A stretch of DNA of 64,000 nucleotides from Flavobacteriaceae bacterium CP2B (GTDB taxonomy: Bacteria; Bacteroidota; Bacteroidia; Flavobacteriales; Flavobacteriaceae). The notes under the pieces were generated by a model. It made no database searches and was not told the origin of the DNA. It worked only from the letters and a program-made list of their open reading frames with translations. Shown here piece by piece: positions 8,638 through 17,172 of this stretch. Numbering within the stretch: position 1 is the stretch's first letter; each line of letters begins with the position of its first letter. A program made the translations under genes and the position numbers. The DNA is taken from assembly GCA_001683825.1 (NCBI GenBank), contig LXTR01000069.1:1-64000 (forward strand), written 5' to 3'.

Positions 8638-10848
8638 TCAGATATTCAGCCAATATTGCAGTTTAAGGTTGATGGAGCGGTAACGGGGCGAGAACTGGTT
8701 TACGAAATAGTTGTCATTGTATACCAGGAAGAGGTCGGATAGGGGCGCAAATCGCCATTGCAGTCGTGAATTCACACCCAGGTTATCACGTTGGTTACTG
8801 TATTGCACAATGGTAGACCAGAAAATAGACTTGCTAAACGTAATATCCACCTTGGGGCTCAGGAGCCATAGATCGGCCGAAGCATAAGGGGATGGGAGCT
8901 CTATTCGGTCGTAGTTCATGGCCAGGGTAAGCAGGGCCTTGGGTTGTAACCGAAGGCTTACTTCGCTTTCCACGGCGTATCGCCGTCCGTTGTAGAATTC
9001 GCCCAGGGAGGGTTTAAGGGAGAAGGATAGCATATGCGCCCTGTTAGACTGGTAGCCGAGGTTTACGCTGTTGTACTCAAAATCTGAATTTGCCGGCAAG
9101 GGCGTTGCATCATCCGAACCGGTAGGGTCAAAAGTATCCGTGAGGAAAACATAGCTGTTGTTGAATTCCAGTTCGAACTCGGATTGGTCCTGGAACTCGG
9201 CTTTCCAAATCACCCTGTAATCGTGATCGGTTTTTTTGTAGTCCAGTCCGGGTTGCCAGATAACAATAGGGGAAAATCGTATCCCGTGATTGTTGATAAT
9301 GCCACGCTGAGGCCAAAAAACACGTTCAAAAGAACCCACCGTTTTCAGGATGCCGGTACGGCGAATGAATCCCAGGTCGGATCTGAAATCCTCATCGATC
9401 AGGTTGATGTCTGCCAATGCGTTGTACTTCCGGCTCCTGTAAAAAAGCCTTGACCCCAGGGAGTAGTTTCCCTCCCTGTCACCGGGTTGGAGGGATTTAT
9501 GGGCGTATAAATTCCCGGTCCAAACGTTGTCTGGGGAAGCCAGGTTATAATCGATCCCCAAAACCCGGTTGTAGTTGTCTTCGGGTTGCTGGAAATCATA
9601 TTTCCGAAGCGATTGCCTGTTAATAAAAAAGACGCCCAGGTTGGAGCGTGAAAACACCCGCTTTTGCAGGGCGATCATCATATTGTTGTTGGAGGCGATC
9701 TGATTGGCCTCGTCCGCCTCGGTCTGTATATTCATAAAGCCCAGGCGCCAGTTCTGGTTTAGCTTGCCACTTAACCGTACGCCCCCGATGATCTTGTTTT
9801 CTACCGTATTCCCCGCACTGTCCTCGGCAATGCCTATACGCCTGGAAAAGAAAGGGTTGGCATCCCGGCTGTCCCCAAAGCTGCCAAAGAGGTCACTGTT
9901 GTCAATAAAGAACTGCCGCTTTTCGGGCAGTGACACTTCAAAGCGGGTCAGGTTGGTGAAGATATCATCTACCTCCACATTGGAAAAGTCCGGATTAATC
10001 GTAATGTCAAGGTTCATCGCATTGCCGATAGACACCTTGGCGTCGCCCCCGGCATTCGGCCGGCCACTGAAGTCTGTCCCACTTTCAAAGTCATGCTCCG
10101 CCAGCATGCTCGCATAGGGGATAAGGGCAAGGGGGGTCCTGGACCTGCCCAGGGGCTTTTCAAAAACCATATCGCCCATAAAGGCGAGGTTAAAGATCAG
10201 CTGGTTTTGTGGGATCCGCGCCCAGACGCTCCGCTCGTTGCTTTGCATATCAAACCGATAGCTCTGGAACCGCCATTGGGTCTCCCCTTCCCGAAACTTG
10301 AGTGAGCTAAGCGGGATCGCCATCTCTACAATATAATGATCGGGAAAAATCCTGCTTTCGCCCTGCCATTTCACATCCCAGGAAGTGGTAAACCCCCTTA
10401 AATCTGCACCCCCACCAGAGATAAGGGCCTCCCTTTGCACCCCATAGGGGTTGATCCCAAACAGGAAGGCATTGGTGCCGTCGTTGAAGGTGTCGAAGAT
10501 CAGGCTAATATTGTCGTTGCCTCCAGCCCTGAAATCCCTCCGCAAGGTGGGGATTACATAGTCTTTCCCCGGTGACTCCGCCTTGATCCCAATAAAAAGG
10601 GTAGTACCGTTATAGAGCATTTTTATGTCTGTGGCATGTTCGGCAAGTACTGAATCGGTGGGGAAATACTGTTGGAAAGCCCCCGCGCTTTCAGCTTCGT
10701 TCCAGATCGCCTCATCCATAATCCCATCGATGTTGATGAAATCAGATATATATTTGACGGTAAAACGCTTGTCTTCGTTTTGAGCGGAAATCAGAAGGGA
10801 CATTAAACTAAGAAGTGCGCTCAGGCACAGCTTTTTTGACATGCGCAA
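8638..10848 (-). CDS. DUF5916 protein with N-terminal CBM9-like domain
   Basis: This 736-residue protein has a signal peptide (residues 1-22, LISAQ). A carbohydrate-binding family-9-like domain follows (about 25-210, with DGIMDEAIWNEAESAGAF). A long DUF5916 region follows, rich in amphipathic beta strands and ending in LNLKLQYWLNI, as expected of an outer-membrane barrel. DUF5916/CBM9 proteins are common in Bacteroidota. Their exact role is unknown, though glycan-related or membrane-associated functions are usually proposed. No SusCD genes adjoin it, so context gives no substrate. Confidence 0.85.
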   Translation of the reverse strand: MRMSKKLCLSALLSLMSLLISAQNEDKRFTVKYISDFINIDGIMDEAIWNEAESAGAFQQYFPTDSVLAEHATDIKMLYNGTTLFIGIKAESPGKDYVIPTLRRDFRAGGNDNISLIFDTFNDGTNAFLFGINPYGVQREALISGGGADLRGFTTSWDVKWQGESRIFPDHYIVEMAIPLSSLKFREGETQWRFQSYRFDMQSNERSVWARIPQNQLIFNLAFMGDMVFEKPLGRSRTPLALIPYASMLAEHDFESGTDFSGRPNAGGDAKVSIGNAMNLDITINPDFSNVEVDDIFTNLTRFEVSLPEKRQFFIDNSDLFGSFGDSRDANPFFSRRIGIAEDSAGNTVENKIIGGVRLSGKLNQNWRLGFMNIQTEADEANQIASNNNMMIALQKRVFSRSNLGVFFINRQSLRKYDFQQPEDNYNRVLGIDYNLASPDNVWTGNLYAHKSLQPGDREGNYSLGSRLFYRSRKYNALADINLIDEDFRSDLGFIRRTGILKTVGSFERVFWPQRGIINNHGIRFSPIVIWQPGLDYKKTDHDYRVIWKAEFQDQSEFELEFNNSYVFLTDTFDPTGSDDATPLPANSDFEYNSVNLGYQSNRAHMLSFSLKPSLGEFYNGRRYAVESEVSLRLQPKALLTLAMNYDRIELPSPYASADLWLLSPKVDITFSKSIFWSTIVQYSNQRDNLGVNSRLQWRFAPLSDLFLVYNDNYFVNQFSPRYRSINLKLQYWLNI

Positions 10849-11043
10849 TGGTGTGTTTGGTGGTGCAAAGGTAGGGGATTAAGGTGTTAAAAAAATGCAA
10901 AATGTATTGTTCCAGATCGTGACAATAATCGTAATTAGCGACATCCGTGCAAAATATTGGGAATTAGTGGGGTAAGACAAGCCAGGAGTTGTTCTGGCTT
11001 TATGATACAGGGTAGCTTTTAAGGCAAATGAGGCAAGGCGGGA

Positions 11044-13302
11044 CTAATCCCCACCCCGGAACTTCCGGCTCTTCTTTTTCCTGGGGCTTTTAAAAAGCCG
11101 TTTCAGGAAGCCGTCGCGTTTCACGGGTGCGCAGTCCAGTAACTCCGGTATCCCGGAAGGGGGCGGCGGAAAACGGGCAGCGGTGATGTGGGAGAAGGCC
11201 GGGTCCGCATTGAGCTTTTGATAATATTTCGCGAAGAGGGGGAGGGCTGCATTGGCCCCCTGCCCAAGGGCGGTAGTCGGAAATCCGATTTCGTGCTGTT
11301 CCATACCCACCCAACTCACATGAACCAGTTTGGGGGTAATGGCCACAAACCAGGCATCCTTGTTGTTTTGCGTGGTTCCCGTCTTGCCGGCGATGGCATT
11401 CCCAAGGCCGTACCGGGACCGTATCCTGGCAGCCGTCCCTTGGTCTATTGTCGCTTTCATGAACTCCAGCATGACGGCCCTGCTCTGATCGGAGAAGGCC
11501 GGGCGCGGCGAAACGGGAGGGGAAAAACGTTGCAGCAGGGAGTCAGTGCGGTCTGTGATCGCCCGGATCAGGAAGGGTTTCACCGGGGTGGCATTGTTTA
11601 CATAGGCGGCATAGGCCCCCGCAAGTTCCCCGACCCCAATAGAACCGGTGCCCAGGGCCAGGGAAGGCAACTCGGGTAGGGGAGAACTGATACCCAAAGC
11701 ACGCGCCTGTTGCAGCACCCTGGGGATGCCTGTTTCTTCCAGCACTTTTACCGCGACGGTATTTACCGATTTGCTCAGGGCTTCTTCCATGCTGTAATTG
11801 AGGTACCGTTCATCGGTATCCCCGGAATTTCCGGGCGACCAGCCTTCCAGGTTCTCATAGGCCACTTCCTGGGCAGAGAAATAGGAACAGGGCGCAATCC
11901 CTTTTTCAAGCGCTGCAGTATACACAATAGGTTTAAAGGTAGACCCTACCTGTCGCTTGCTTTGTGAAATATGATCGTATTTGTAGTATTTGTAATTGAT
12001 GCCGCCTATCCAGGTTTTGACGGCGCCTGTCTCAGGGTCTATGGAAAGGGAGCCCACATTCAGGAATTTCATATAGTGGGCGATGCTGTCTATCGCGCTG
12101 GCCTCTACTTCTTTTTCGCCCTCCCAACTTGCAAGGAGCATCGTTCTGGGCCTGGAAAGCGAATCCCATGCTTCTGCGTGACTTAGCCCATCCTCAACAA
12201 GCGCTTTGTATGCCGGGGATTGACGAACCACCTTTTCTATGAGGCGTTTGTTGGCCAGCCAGGGGGCTTTCTTGCCATGGCTCTTTTCAAACTGCGATTG
12301 CAGGCCCGACATATGCTCGGCCATCGCCTTTTCCGCCAGATACTGCATTTTTGAATCCAGCGTGGTGTATACCTTAAGGCCGGAAGTGTAAATGTTGTAA
12401 TTTCTTCCCTTTTCCCCTTCGGCCCGTGCCCATTCAAGGAGTTGTTTCCGTACCTCTTCCCTGAAATAGGGGGCCAGCCCTTCGTGGTGTTCAAATACCC
12501 TGTAATCCAGCTTCAGGGGCCGTTGGGCAATACTGTCTGCCATAGCCCCGGACAGGTAATCGTTACGGGCCATGGCCTGGACTACCAGGTTTCTGCGCAT
12601 CAGGCTGTTTTCCGGGAAAATTCTGGGGTTGTAACCATAGGTGGCTTTGAGCATGCCCACAAGGGTAGCCGATTCCTCAATGGTTAAGGCCGGGGTACGT
12701 TTGTTAAAGAATTTGAGGGCTGCACTTTCAATGCCAAAGGTGTTGTCGCCAAAAGATACGGTATTCAGGTAATGCTCGAGCAGTTGCTCCTTTGAATACA
12801 GGTCCTCCAGCCTTCCCGCGGTAATCATTTCTTTGATCTTGCTGACCGCCAGGCGCAAGGTGCCCGATCCGGATCTCGGGAACAGGTTTTTGGCGAGTTG
12901 TTGGCTGATGGTACTGCCACCGCCCGAAGAAGCATCCTGCAGGAGCAGGGTTTTGACAGCGACACGGAAAAGGCTTTGATAGTCTACGCCGTGATGCTCG
13001 TAAAAACGTTCGTCCTCTATGGCAACCAATGCCTGTACCAGGTGTTTTGGAAAGTGGTCGTAGGCTAAGGGTTGCCGATCGTAGATGTAATATTTTCCAA
13101 TCAGGACGCTGTCGGCCGAATATACCTCGGTGGCGCGTTGGTATTCCAACCCAGACAGGGCCCCTTTGGAAGGCAGTTTACCCCAGGCCCCGGCATAAAT
13201 ACTCATCACAAACAAGGCAATCAGGACAAAGCTTGCACTGGCCAGTAGTACACCTAAGCGGAGCAATTGTCTTAAATACTTCCTGGACACGGGTTTTTTC
13301 AT
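11044..13302 (-). CDS. Class A penicillin-binding protein (bifunctional transglycosylase/transpeptidase)
   Basis: This 752-residue peptidoglycan synthase polymerises glycan strands and cross-links peptides in the periplasm. It has an N-terminal membrane anchor (about residues 11-37). The GT51 transglycosylase domain carries EDERFYEHHG with the catalytic Glu at 96 and GGGSTISQQLAKNL. The transpeptidase domain carries the SxxK motif GSTFKP (S454, K457), the SxN motif KSVNTVAVK and the KTG motif GKTGTTQNNKDAWF. The C-terminus is basic (SPRKKKSRKFRGGD). It is PBP1A-like and appears to be a single-gene unit. Confidence 0.92.
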   Translation of the reverse strand: MKKPVSRKYLRQLLRLGVLLASASFVLIALFVMSIYAGAWGKLPSKGALSGLEYQRATEVYSADSVLIGKYYIYDRQPLAYDHFPKHLVQALVAIEDERFYEHHGVDYQSLFRVAVKTLLLQDASSGGGSTISQQLAKNLFPRSGSGTLRLAVSKIKEMITAGRLEDLYSKEQLLEHYLNTVSFGDNTFGIESAALKFFNKRTPALTIEESATLVGMLKATYGYNPRIFPENSLMRRNLVVQAMARNDYLSGAMADSIAQRPLKLDYRVFEHHEGLAPYFREEVRKQLLEWARAEGEKGRNYNIYTSGLKVYTTLDSKMQYLAEKAMAEHMSGLQSQFEKSHGKKAPWLANKRLIEKVVRQSPAYKALVEDGLSHAEAWDSLSRPRTMLLASWEGEKEVEASAIDSIAHYMKFLNVGSLSIDPETGAVKTWIGGINYKYYKYDHISQSKRQVGSTFKPIVYTAALEKGIAPCSYFSAQEVAYENLEGWSPGNSGDTDERYLNYSMEEALSKSVNTVAVKVLEETGIPRVLQQARALGISSPLPELPSLALGTGSIGVGELAGAYAAYVNNATPVKPFLIRAITDRTDSLLQRFSPPVSPRPAFSDQSRAVMLEFMKATIDQGTAARIRSRYGLGNAIAGKTGTTQNNKDAWFVAITPKLVHVSWVGMEQHEIGFPTTALGQGANAALPLFAKYYQKLNADPAFSHITAARFPPPPSGIPELLDCAPVKRDGFLKRLFKSPRKKKSRKFRGGD

Positions 13303-13316
13303 TAGGACTGCAAGAT

Positions 13317-13324
13317 CAAACTTA
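13317..13324 (-). promoter_or_regulatory. Minus-7 box (TAAGTTTG) for the penicillin-binding protein gene
   Basis: Read on the minus strand, TAAGTTTG fits TAnnTTTG and ends 14 bases before the start codon at 13302. No clear minus-33 element lies at standard spacing. Confidence 0.4.
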
Positions 13325-13372
13325 TAAATAAGATAAGCACAAGCCTTAACAATACCTTAAATTTCTATGTCT

Positions 13373-13380
13373 TATTTTTG
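13373..13380 (+). promoter_or_regulatory. Minus-7 box (TATTTTTG) upstream of the S1/P1 nuclease gene
   Basis: TATTTTTG matches the Bacteroidota minus-7 consensus. If used, it gives a leader of about 95 bases before the start at 13482. That leader contains C- and G-runs able to form nested stems. Confidence 0.4.
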
Positions 13381-13481
13381 ATGCCGTTCCAGCCCCATAT
13401 CTCCCCGGAGGTAACTGGGGTAATACACAAGCCCCGGCAAGGGGAGCACATTGATCATTCAAATCCAAACCACTATACCCT

Positions 13482-14258
13482 ATGCGACCGCTACTTTTCT
13501 TACTAAGCCTCCTCCTGGTCAGTTCGGCCCATGCCAGTACCCCTGTCTGGTCCAAAACCGGTCACAGGGTAGTTGGCGAGGTGGCATCCAAGTACCTTAA
13601 TGCCAAAGCCCGGAGGGTTATCGCCGACCTTCTGGGCGGACGGAGCCTGGCGGCGGTATCCAATTTTGCGGATGAGATCAAATCAGACCGTGCCTATAAG
13701 GAATTTGGCCCATGGCACTACGTCAATATCCCACCGGGAAAGGCGTACCGGGAAGTTACGCCCAGCCCCAATGGCGACCTGATCATGGGGATAGAACGTT
13801 GTGTGGCCGTAGTAGCCGACAAAAGCCAACCCAGGAAAGAACGGGTGTTTTACCTGAAATTGCTTGTCCACTTTATTGGAGACCTGCACCAACCGCTGCA
13901 TACGGGTAAGGAAGAAGACCGCGGCGGCAATGACATACAGGTACAGTGGTTTGGGAAAGGCAGTAACCTGCATCGGGTTTGGGATGGCGATATGATAGAC
14001 GGCTACGGGATGAGCTATACAGAACTGGCCGCAACCTTATCCAGGGTATCGCGCAGGGAACGAAAATTGCTGCAACAGGGAAACCTCTACGATTGGGTGG
14101 ATGAGTCCCGGAAAGTAGCGGAGACCGTGTACCAGTCTGCCAAAGTGGGTGAAAAACTGGGGTATGCCTATAGCTATACCTATTGGCAAATCGTTGAAAA
14201 TCAATTGCAGAAGGGTGGGCTCAGGCTGGCCAAAGTACTCAACGAAGTATTCTCGTGA
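13482..14258 (+). CDS. Secreted S1/P1-type zinc nuclease
   Basis: This 258-residue nuclease is predicted to degrade single-stranded DNA/RNA and nucleotides outside the cytoplasm. A signal peptide covers residues 1-18 (SSAHA). The S1/P1 family places three zinc ions using Trp and His near the mature N-terminus, here VWSKTGHRVVGE (W23, H28). Further ligands appear in FADEIKSD, GPWHYVNI, LLVHFIGDLHQPLHTG and GGNDIQVQWFG. These are all present in the right order, so it should be active. It stands alone and may serve in scavenging phosphate or nucleosides. Confidence 0.9.
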   Translation: MRPLLFLLSLLLVSSAHASTPVWSKTGHRVVGEVASKYLNAKARRVIADLLGGRSLAAVSNFADEIKSDRAYKEFGPWHYVNIPPGKAYREVTPSPNGDLIMGIERCVAVVADKSQPRKERVFYLKLLVHFIGDLHQPLHTGKEEDRGGNDIQVQWFGKGSNLHRVWDGDMIDGYGMSYTELAATLSRVSRRERKLLQQGNLYDWVDESRKVAETVYQSAKVGEKLGYAYSYTYWQIVENQLQKGGLRLAKVLNEVFS

Positions 14259-14770
14259 GAACAGGCTTTGTTTACGCCCTTACATACAGTGGCTAAGTCT
14301 TTTCGGACATATAGGGTTGCGTGCGATCCTATTTTGATGGGTACTTCGAAAACGGCGGTGTTGTGCCTCGGTCGGGCGTGTTTTGTGCGCCGACCCTGCA
14401 ACCAATCCTTCCACCTCCTGAAAGCAGACGACTTTAATACCCTGTGTGTCAGGTTCTTAACCCCCTCCCCGGGCATAATAAATTGGAAGGCAATAGCTTC
14501 AATAGGGGTGCGGTATTCCCAAGCCATGCCATAGCGCAATTCCATTTCTCGTCTATCAACCTACATCGGCCCCTAAGGGTATTGTTAAGGAAAAAAAAGG
14601 GGTTCCGACCATGGTAATACGCCTTTGATCCTGTAAAAATGGGAGTTTGCCTAAAAAACAAAATTTTTTAAAAACCACAGGAGTTATAGGATAGTAAGTT
14701 GGTTATGAGGAGGTTAACAAAGCATATCCGTTTGTTAAAGGCAGTAACCACTTCGCGTGCGAAGGATATA
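14259..14770. other. Gene-poor interval with no convincing gene
   Basis: About 500 bases separate the nuclease gene from the next terminator. Open frames on both strands give unfamiliar, low-complexity-free peptides with no start signal. On the minus strand a short stretch, WEYRTPIEAI, weakly recalls the C-terminus of IS3-type transposases. A small perfect hairpin (CTTCGC-GT-GCGAAG) sits at 14751-14764. I see no gene I can support here. Confidence 0.4.
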
Positions 14771-14798
14771 AAAAAATCGGTTCCAGAACCGATTTTTT
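14771..14798. terminator. Bidirectional rho-independent terminator
   Basis: A perfect 12-base-pair stem (A5-ATCGGTT / AACCGAT-T5) with a CCAG loop is flanked by A and T runs on the two sides, so it can work on both strands. It lies just beyond the 3' end of the alkB gene (minus strand) and downstream of the nuclease region. Confidence 0.8.
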
Positions 14799-14828
14799 AT
14801 TTTCGTGTGGTGGCAACATGCATCGGTT

Positions 14829-15428
14829 TTAAGCGATATAACGGAACGTCAGGTTAATGCGTTCTCCGACCGGTTTTTTGGTCTTGGGTACCTGGTGCAG
14901 CCAATAGTGCTGGGTAGTACCCTGCATCAGCAAGAGGCTACCATGGTGCAAGGCCATTTTATGCCGCCATTGCCTTTTTTTGCGGTGTTTCAGGTGGAAG
15001 GAACGTACCCCGCCAAGGCTCACCGAGGCAATCACAGGGTTCCTGCCCAATTCTTTTTCGTTATCGGCATGCCATCCGTTGCTATCGCTTCCGTCCCGGT
15101 ATTTATTGAGAAGGCAGGTGGTGAAAACCGAACCAACCGCTGCTTCAACCTGGCTTTTGATCTCCAACAGGACAGGGCCAAAGGGCTTTGGGTGCATGGT
15201 AATCCCCGAATAGGTGTAGGACTTGCCATTGTCTGCATACAATGCAGTGAGCCTGGGTTGCCAATAGGTTTTTCCAAAAAGGGTAATGGGATCCTGTTGC
15301 CACGGGACCTTTGCCCGTAGCGTTTCAAAATACCCGGTAGCGGTTTCACTGTCAAAAAAGGTTGGGAAATAGCGGATATCGCTCTCAGGCAGGTCCAGGG
15401 GTGCCGGTTGCATATCGGGGGCGGACAT
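14829..15428 (-). CDS. alkB: AlkB-type 2-oxoglutarate/Fe(II)-dependent DNA repair dioxygenase
   Basis: This 199-residue enzyme is predicted to remove alkyl groups (1-methyladenine, 3-methylcytosine) from DNA by oxidative demethylation. The iron ligands are HxD (H120, D122 in NGWHADNEKELG) and H178. The 2-oxoglutarate-binding RxxxxxR is R190/R196 in GERINLTFRY. ITMHPKPFGP and NKYRDGSDS fit the nucleotide-recognition lid of ALKBH2-like members. Its ATG overlaps the stop of the upstream AraC regulator gene by one base (TAATG), so the two are translationally coupled and the regulator may control it. Confidence 0.92.
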   Translation of the reverse strand: MSAPDMQPAPLDLPESDIRYFPTFFDSETATGYFETLRAKVPWQQDPITLFGKTYWQPRLTALYADNGKSYTYSGITMHPKPFGPVLLEIKSQVEAAVGSVFTTCLLNKYRDGSDSNGWHADNEKELGRNPVIASVSLGGVRSFHLKHRKKRQWRHKMALHHGSLLLMQGTTQHYWLHQVPKTKKPVGERINLTFRYIA

Positions 15429-16315
15429 TACTGCAGGACCTTTTTCAACTGGTTCCTGTATTCTGAAGGATTCTGGCCGGTAAAGGCCTTGAACGACTTA
15501 TTGAAATGTGAAAAATTGTTGAAACCGCTTTCAAAACACACCTCTGTGATACTCATGGGCTTTTCAGCGAGGAGTTTGGAGGCATGTACCAGGCGGTACT
15601 CATTGAGGAATTGTACAAAGGTCTTGTTGGTGATTTTTTTGAAATACCGGCAGAAGGAAGGCACGGTCATGCTCACCATATTGGCCATCTCATCCAGGGG
15701 GATATCTTCCCGGAAGTTGTTCTTCACATAATTGAAGACATGGTTGATACGGTCATTGTCCTTTACTTCGGTTTCCATGGAAAACCCATCCGCGTTCAGC
15801 ACTTTAAAATCCTTGGAGATCGCCAATTCATTGAGGATATTCAGGATGGCCAACAATCGCTGGAAATCGGTCTGGTATTCCATTACCTCGATTTTCTCAC
15901 CGATGTTTCGCTTGGTTTTTCCAGAAAACGCCAATCCTCCCTTGGCCATCTGGAAGAGGGCCTGGATATTCTTCATTTCGGGGATGGAGAAAAAATCGGT
16001 CCCCAGGAAATCCTCCTTCATCTGTATGACCGTCTCGCTTTCGTTTCCGGTAAGCTTATCGGTGAATCCGCAATGGGGGAGGTTGCTCCCGATCAGGATA
16101 AGGTCGCCATCGGAATAGTAGGAAACATGGCTGCCTATCTGGCGTTTCCCGGAACCTCCGTTCACATAGACCAACTCGATTTCCGGATGGTAGTGCCAAA
16201 TGTTGTTTTTGTTGTTTTTGGACTCGTCAAACCGCTGGTAGGTGAATGAATGCCCAAAATTCGGTTCTATGGCCTCAAAGGCCGGTTTCTGTTTCAAGAG
16301 TTCTTTGTTATCCAT
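15428..16315 (-). CDS. AraC family transcriptional regulator with cupin sensor domain
   Basis: This 295-residue protein has an N-terminal cupin-like domain (about residues 20-110, with WHYHPEIELVYVNGGSG) that usually binds a small ligand. The C-terminal AraC DNA-binding domain has two helix-turn-helix motifs, LDEMANMVSMTVPSFCRYFK and the signature SITEVCFESGFNNFSHFNKS. It is coupled to alkB by a one-base overlap. Unlike Ada, it has no methyl-accepting cysteine domain, so a direct DNA-damage sensor is not evident. The upstream region contains nested inverted repeats (16376-16429) that could be its operator. Confidence 0.88.
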   Translation of the reverse strand: MDNKELLKQKPAFEAIEPNFGHSFTYQRFDESKNNKNNIWHYHPEIELVYVNGGSGKRQIGSHVSYYSDGDLILIGSNLPHCGFTDKLTGNESETVIQMKEDFLGTDFFSIPEMKNIQALFQMAKGGLAFSGKTKRNIGEKIEVMEYQTDFQRLLAILNILNELAISKDFKVLNADGFSMETEVKDNDRINHVFNYVKNNFREDIPLDEMANMVSMTVPSFCRYFKKITNKTFVQFLNEYRLVHASKLLAEKPMSITEVCFESGFNNFSHFNKSFKAFTGQNPSEYRNQLKKVLQ

Positions 16316-16357
16316 AGCTTATATAAAGGTACGGTCGCTTTTGGTAAGAGTTCTTTG

Positions 16358-16365
16358 CAAAATTA
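16358..16365 (-). promoter_or_regulatory. Minus-7 box (TAATTTTG) for the araC-alkB operon
   Basis: On the minus strand TAATTTTG fits TAnnTTTG and implies a leader of about 36 bases before the start at 16315. The nested inverted repeats begin about 10 bases upstream of it. Confidence 0.45.
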
Positions 16366-16375
16366 ACCAAAAAGT

Positions 16376-16429
16376 GTGCTAAATTAACTCTTAACATGAA
16401 TTTAACCATTTTTGATGTTAAAATAGCAC
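16376..16429. repeat. Nested inverted repeats in the divergent araC / secreted-protein control region
   Basis: The outer arms at 16376-16388 (GTGCTAAATTAAC) and 16417-16429 (GTTAAAATAGCAC) are complementary at 11 of 13 positions. The inner arms TTAACAT (16391-16397) and ATGTTAA (16415-16421) are perfectly complementary. The position between two divergent genes suggests an operator, perhaps for the AraC protein. Function is inferred. Confidence 0.5.
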
Positions 16430-16473
16430 ATAAAATGGACAAGCCCGTGGTAGTAATCGGCAAATATCGGCCC

Positions 16474-16481
16474 TAAGTTTG
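16474..16481 (+). promoter_or_regulatory. Minus-7 box (TAAGTTTG) for the secreted-protein gene
   Basis: TAAGTTTG fits TAnnTTTG and gives a leader of about 31 bases before the ATG at 16519. No TTG is seen at standard minus-33 spacing. Confidence 0.45.
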
Positions 16482-16518
16482 TAATCGAAAGTTATTCATT
16501 AATCCAAAAACAAGCGTT

Positions 16519-17106
16519 ATGAAATCAATTTTGAAATTAAGTACTGTAGTTGCCTTCATTTTTAGTACTACTATAGGGATGGCAAAGGAACCATTGCTCT
16601 TTTTTGCGAATAAAGAAGATGCCAGGACATTGGTCTTTAAGCTGGACACCCCTACACAGGAGACGGTGATCCGGTTTTTTGATACAGCGGGGAATACCAT
16701 TTACTCAGAGAAAACCGGGAAGGGAGCTGCCTACGGAAAAAAGTTTGACCTTAAAAAGCTCGCTGGCGGGTTGTACTACCTTGAAATCGAAGATTCCTTA
16801 AAGGAGATCGTCTATACCATTGAGGTAAGCAAGGACGATGCCAGGATCGTGGAAAAAGAGGAAAAGGTGAAGCCTATCTTCAGGAAAAAAGGAAACAAGT
16901 TGTTCCTGAACCTTCTCAACCTGGAATCTTCCGATGTGGAGATCAAGGTAGTTGACAGCAGCAACCGGATCCTTTTTCAGGAGGTCATTGCAGGAGAGCA
17001 GGTTGTAGAGAAGGCCATCAACTTCGAAAAAGCCTTTGAAGACAGCTATACCATTGTTGTGCGCACCGGAGGCAACACCTATTACGAAAGCGTACTTGTA
17101 AAATAG
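16519..17106 (+). CDS. Secreted two-domain protein of unknown function
   Basis: This 195-residue protein has a signal peptide (residues 1-21, TTIGMA). Two similar beta-sandwich units follow, each about 80 residues. The first has VIRFFDTAGNTIYSE...GGLYYLEI and the second has EIKVVDSSNRILFQE...YTIVVRTGG, the pattern of the fold used in type IX sorting domains and similar Ig-like tails. The protein consists of little more than two such units. I recognise it only as a conserved Flavobacteriia exported protein. It has its own promoter and terminator. Confidence 0.75.
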   Translation: MKSILKLSTVVAFIFSTTIGMAKEPLLFFANKEDARTLVFKLDTPTQETVIRFFDTAGNTIYSEKTGKGAAYGKKFDLKKLAGGLYYLEIEDSLKEIVYTIEVSKDDARIVEKEEKVKPIFRKKGNKLFLNLLNLESSDVEIKVVDSSNRILFQEVIAGEQVVEKAINFEKAFEDSYTIVVRTGGNTYYESVLVK

Positions 17107-17147
17107 TTAATTGTAGTAGTTTAGTTTAGTTATGTTTTAATTGGAAA

Positions 17148-17172
17148 GGGGGGCTGTAAAGCCCCTTTTTTC
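17148..17172. terminator. Rho-independent terminator between secreted-protein gene and MOSC gene
   Basis: GGGGCT-GTAA-AGCCCC followed by six T residues ends the plus-strand gene 45 bases after its stop codon. The reverse strand has A/T flanks that could also stop the convergent MOSC gene, whose stop is at 17173. Confidence 0.75.

Noticed and set aside
14268-14534. Plus-strand open frame of 88 codons after the nuclease gene
   Set aside because: No start signal, no recognisable motifs, and it is antisense to an equally unconvincing frame; read as intergenic.
14706-14861. Short frame MRRLTKHIRLL... running through the terminator at 14771
   Set aside because: It crosses a strong terminator hairpin and ends inside the alkB gene; not a plausible gene.
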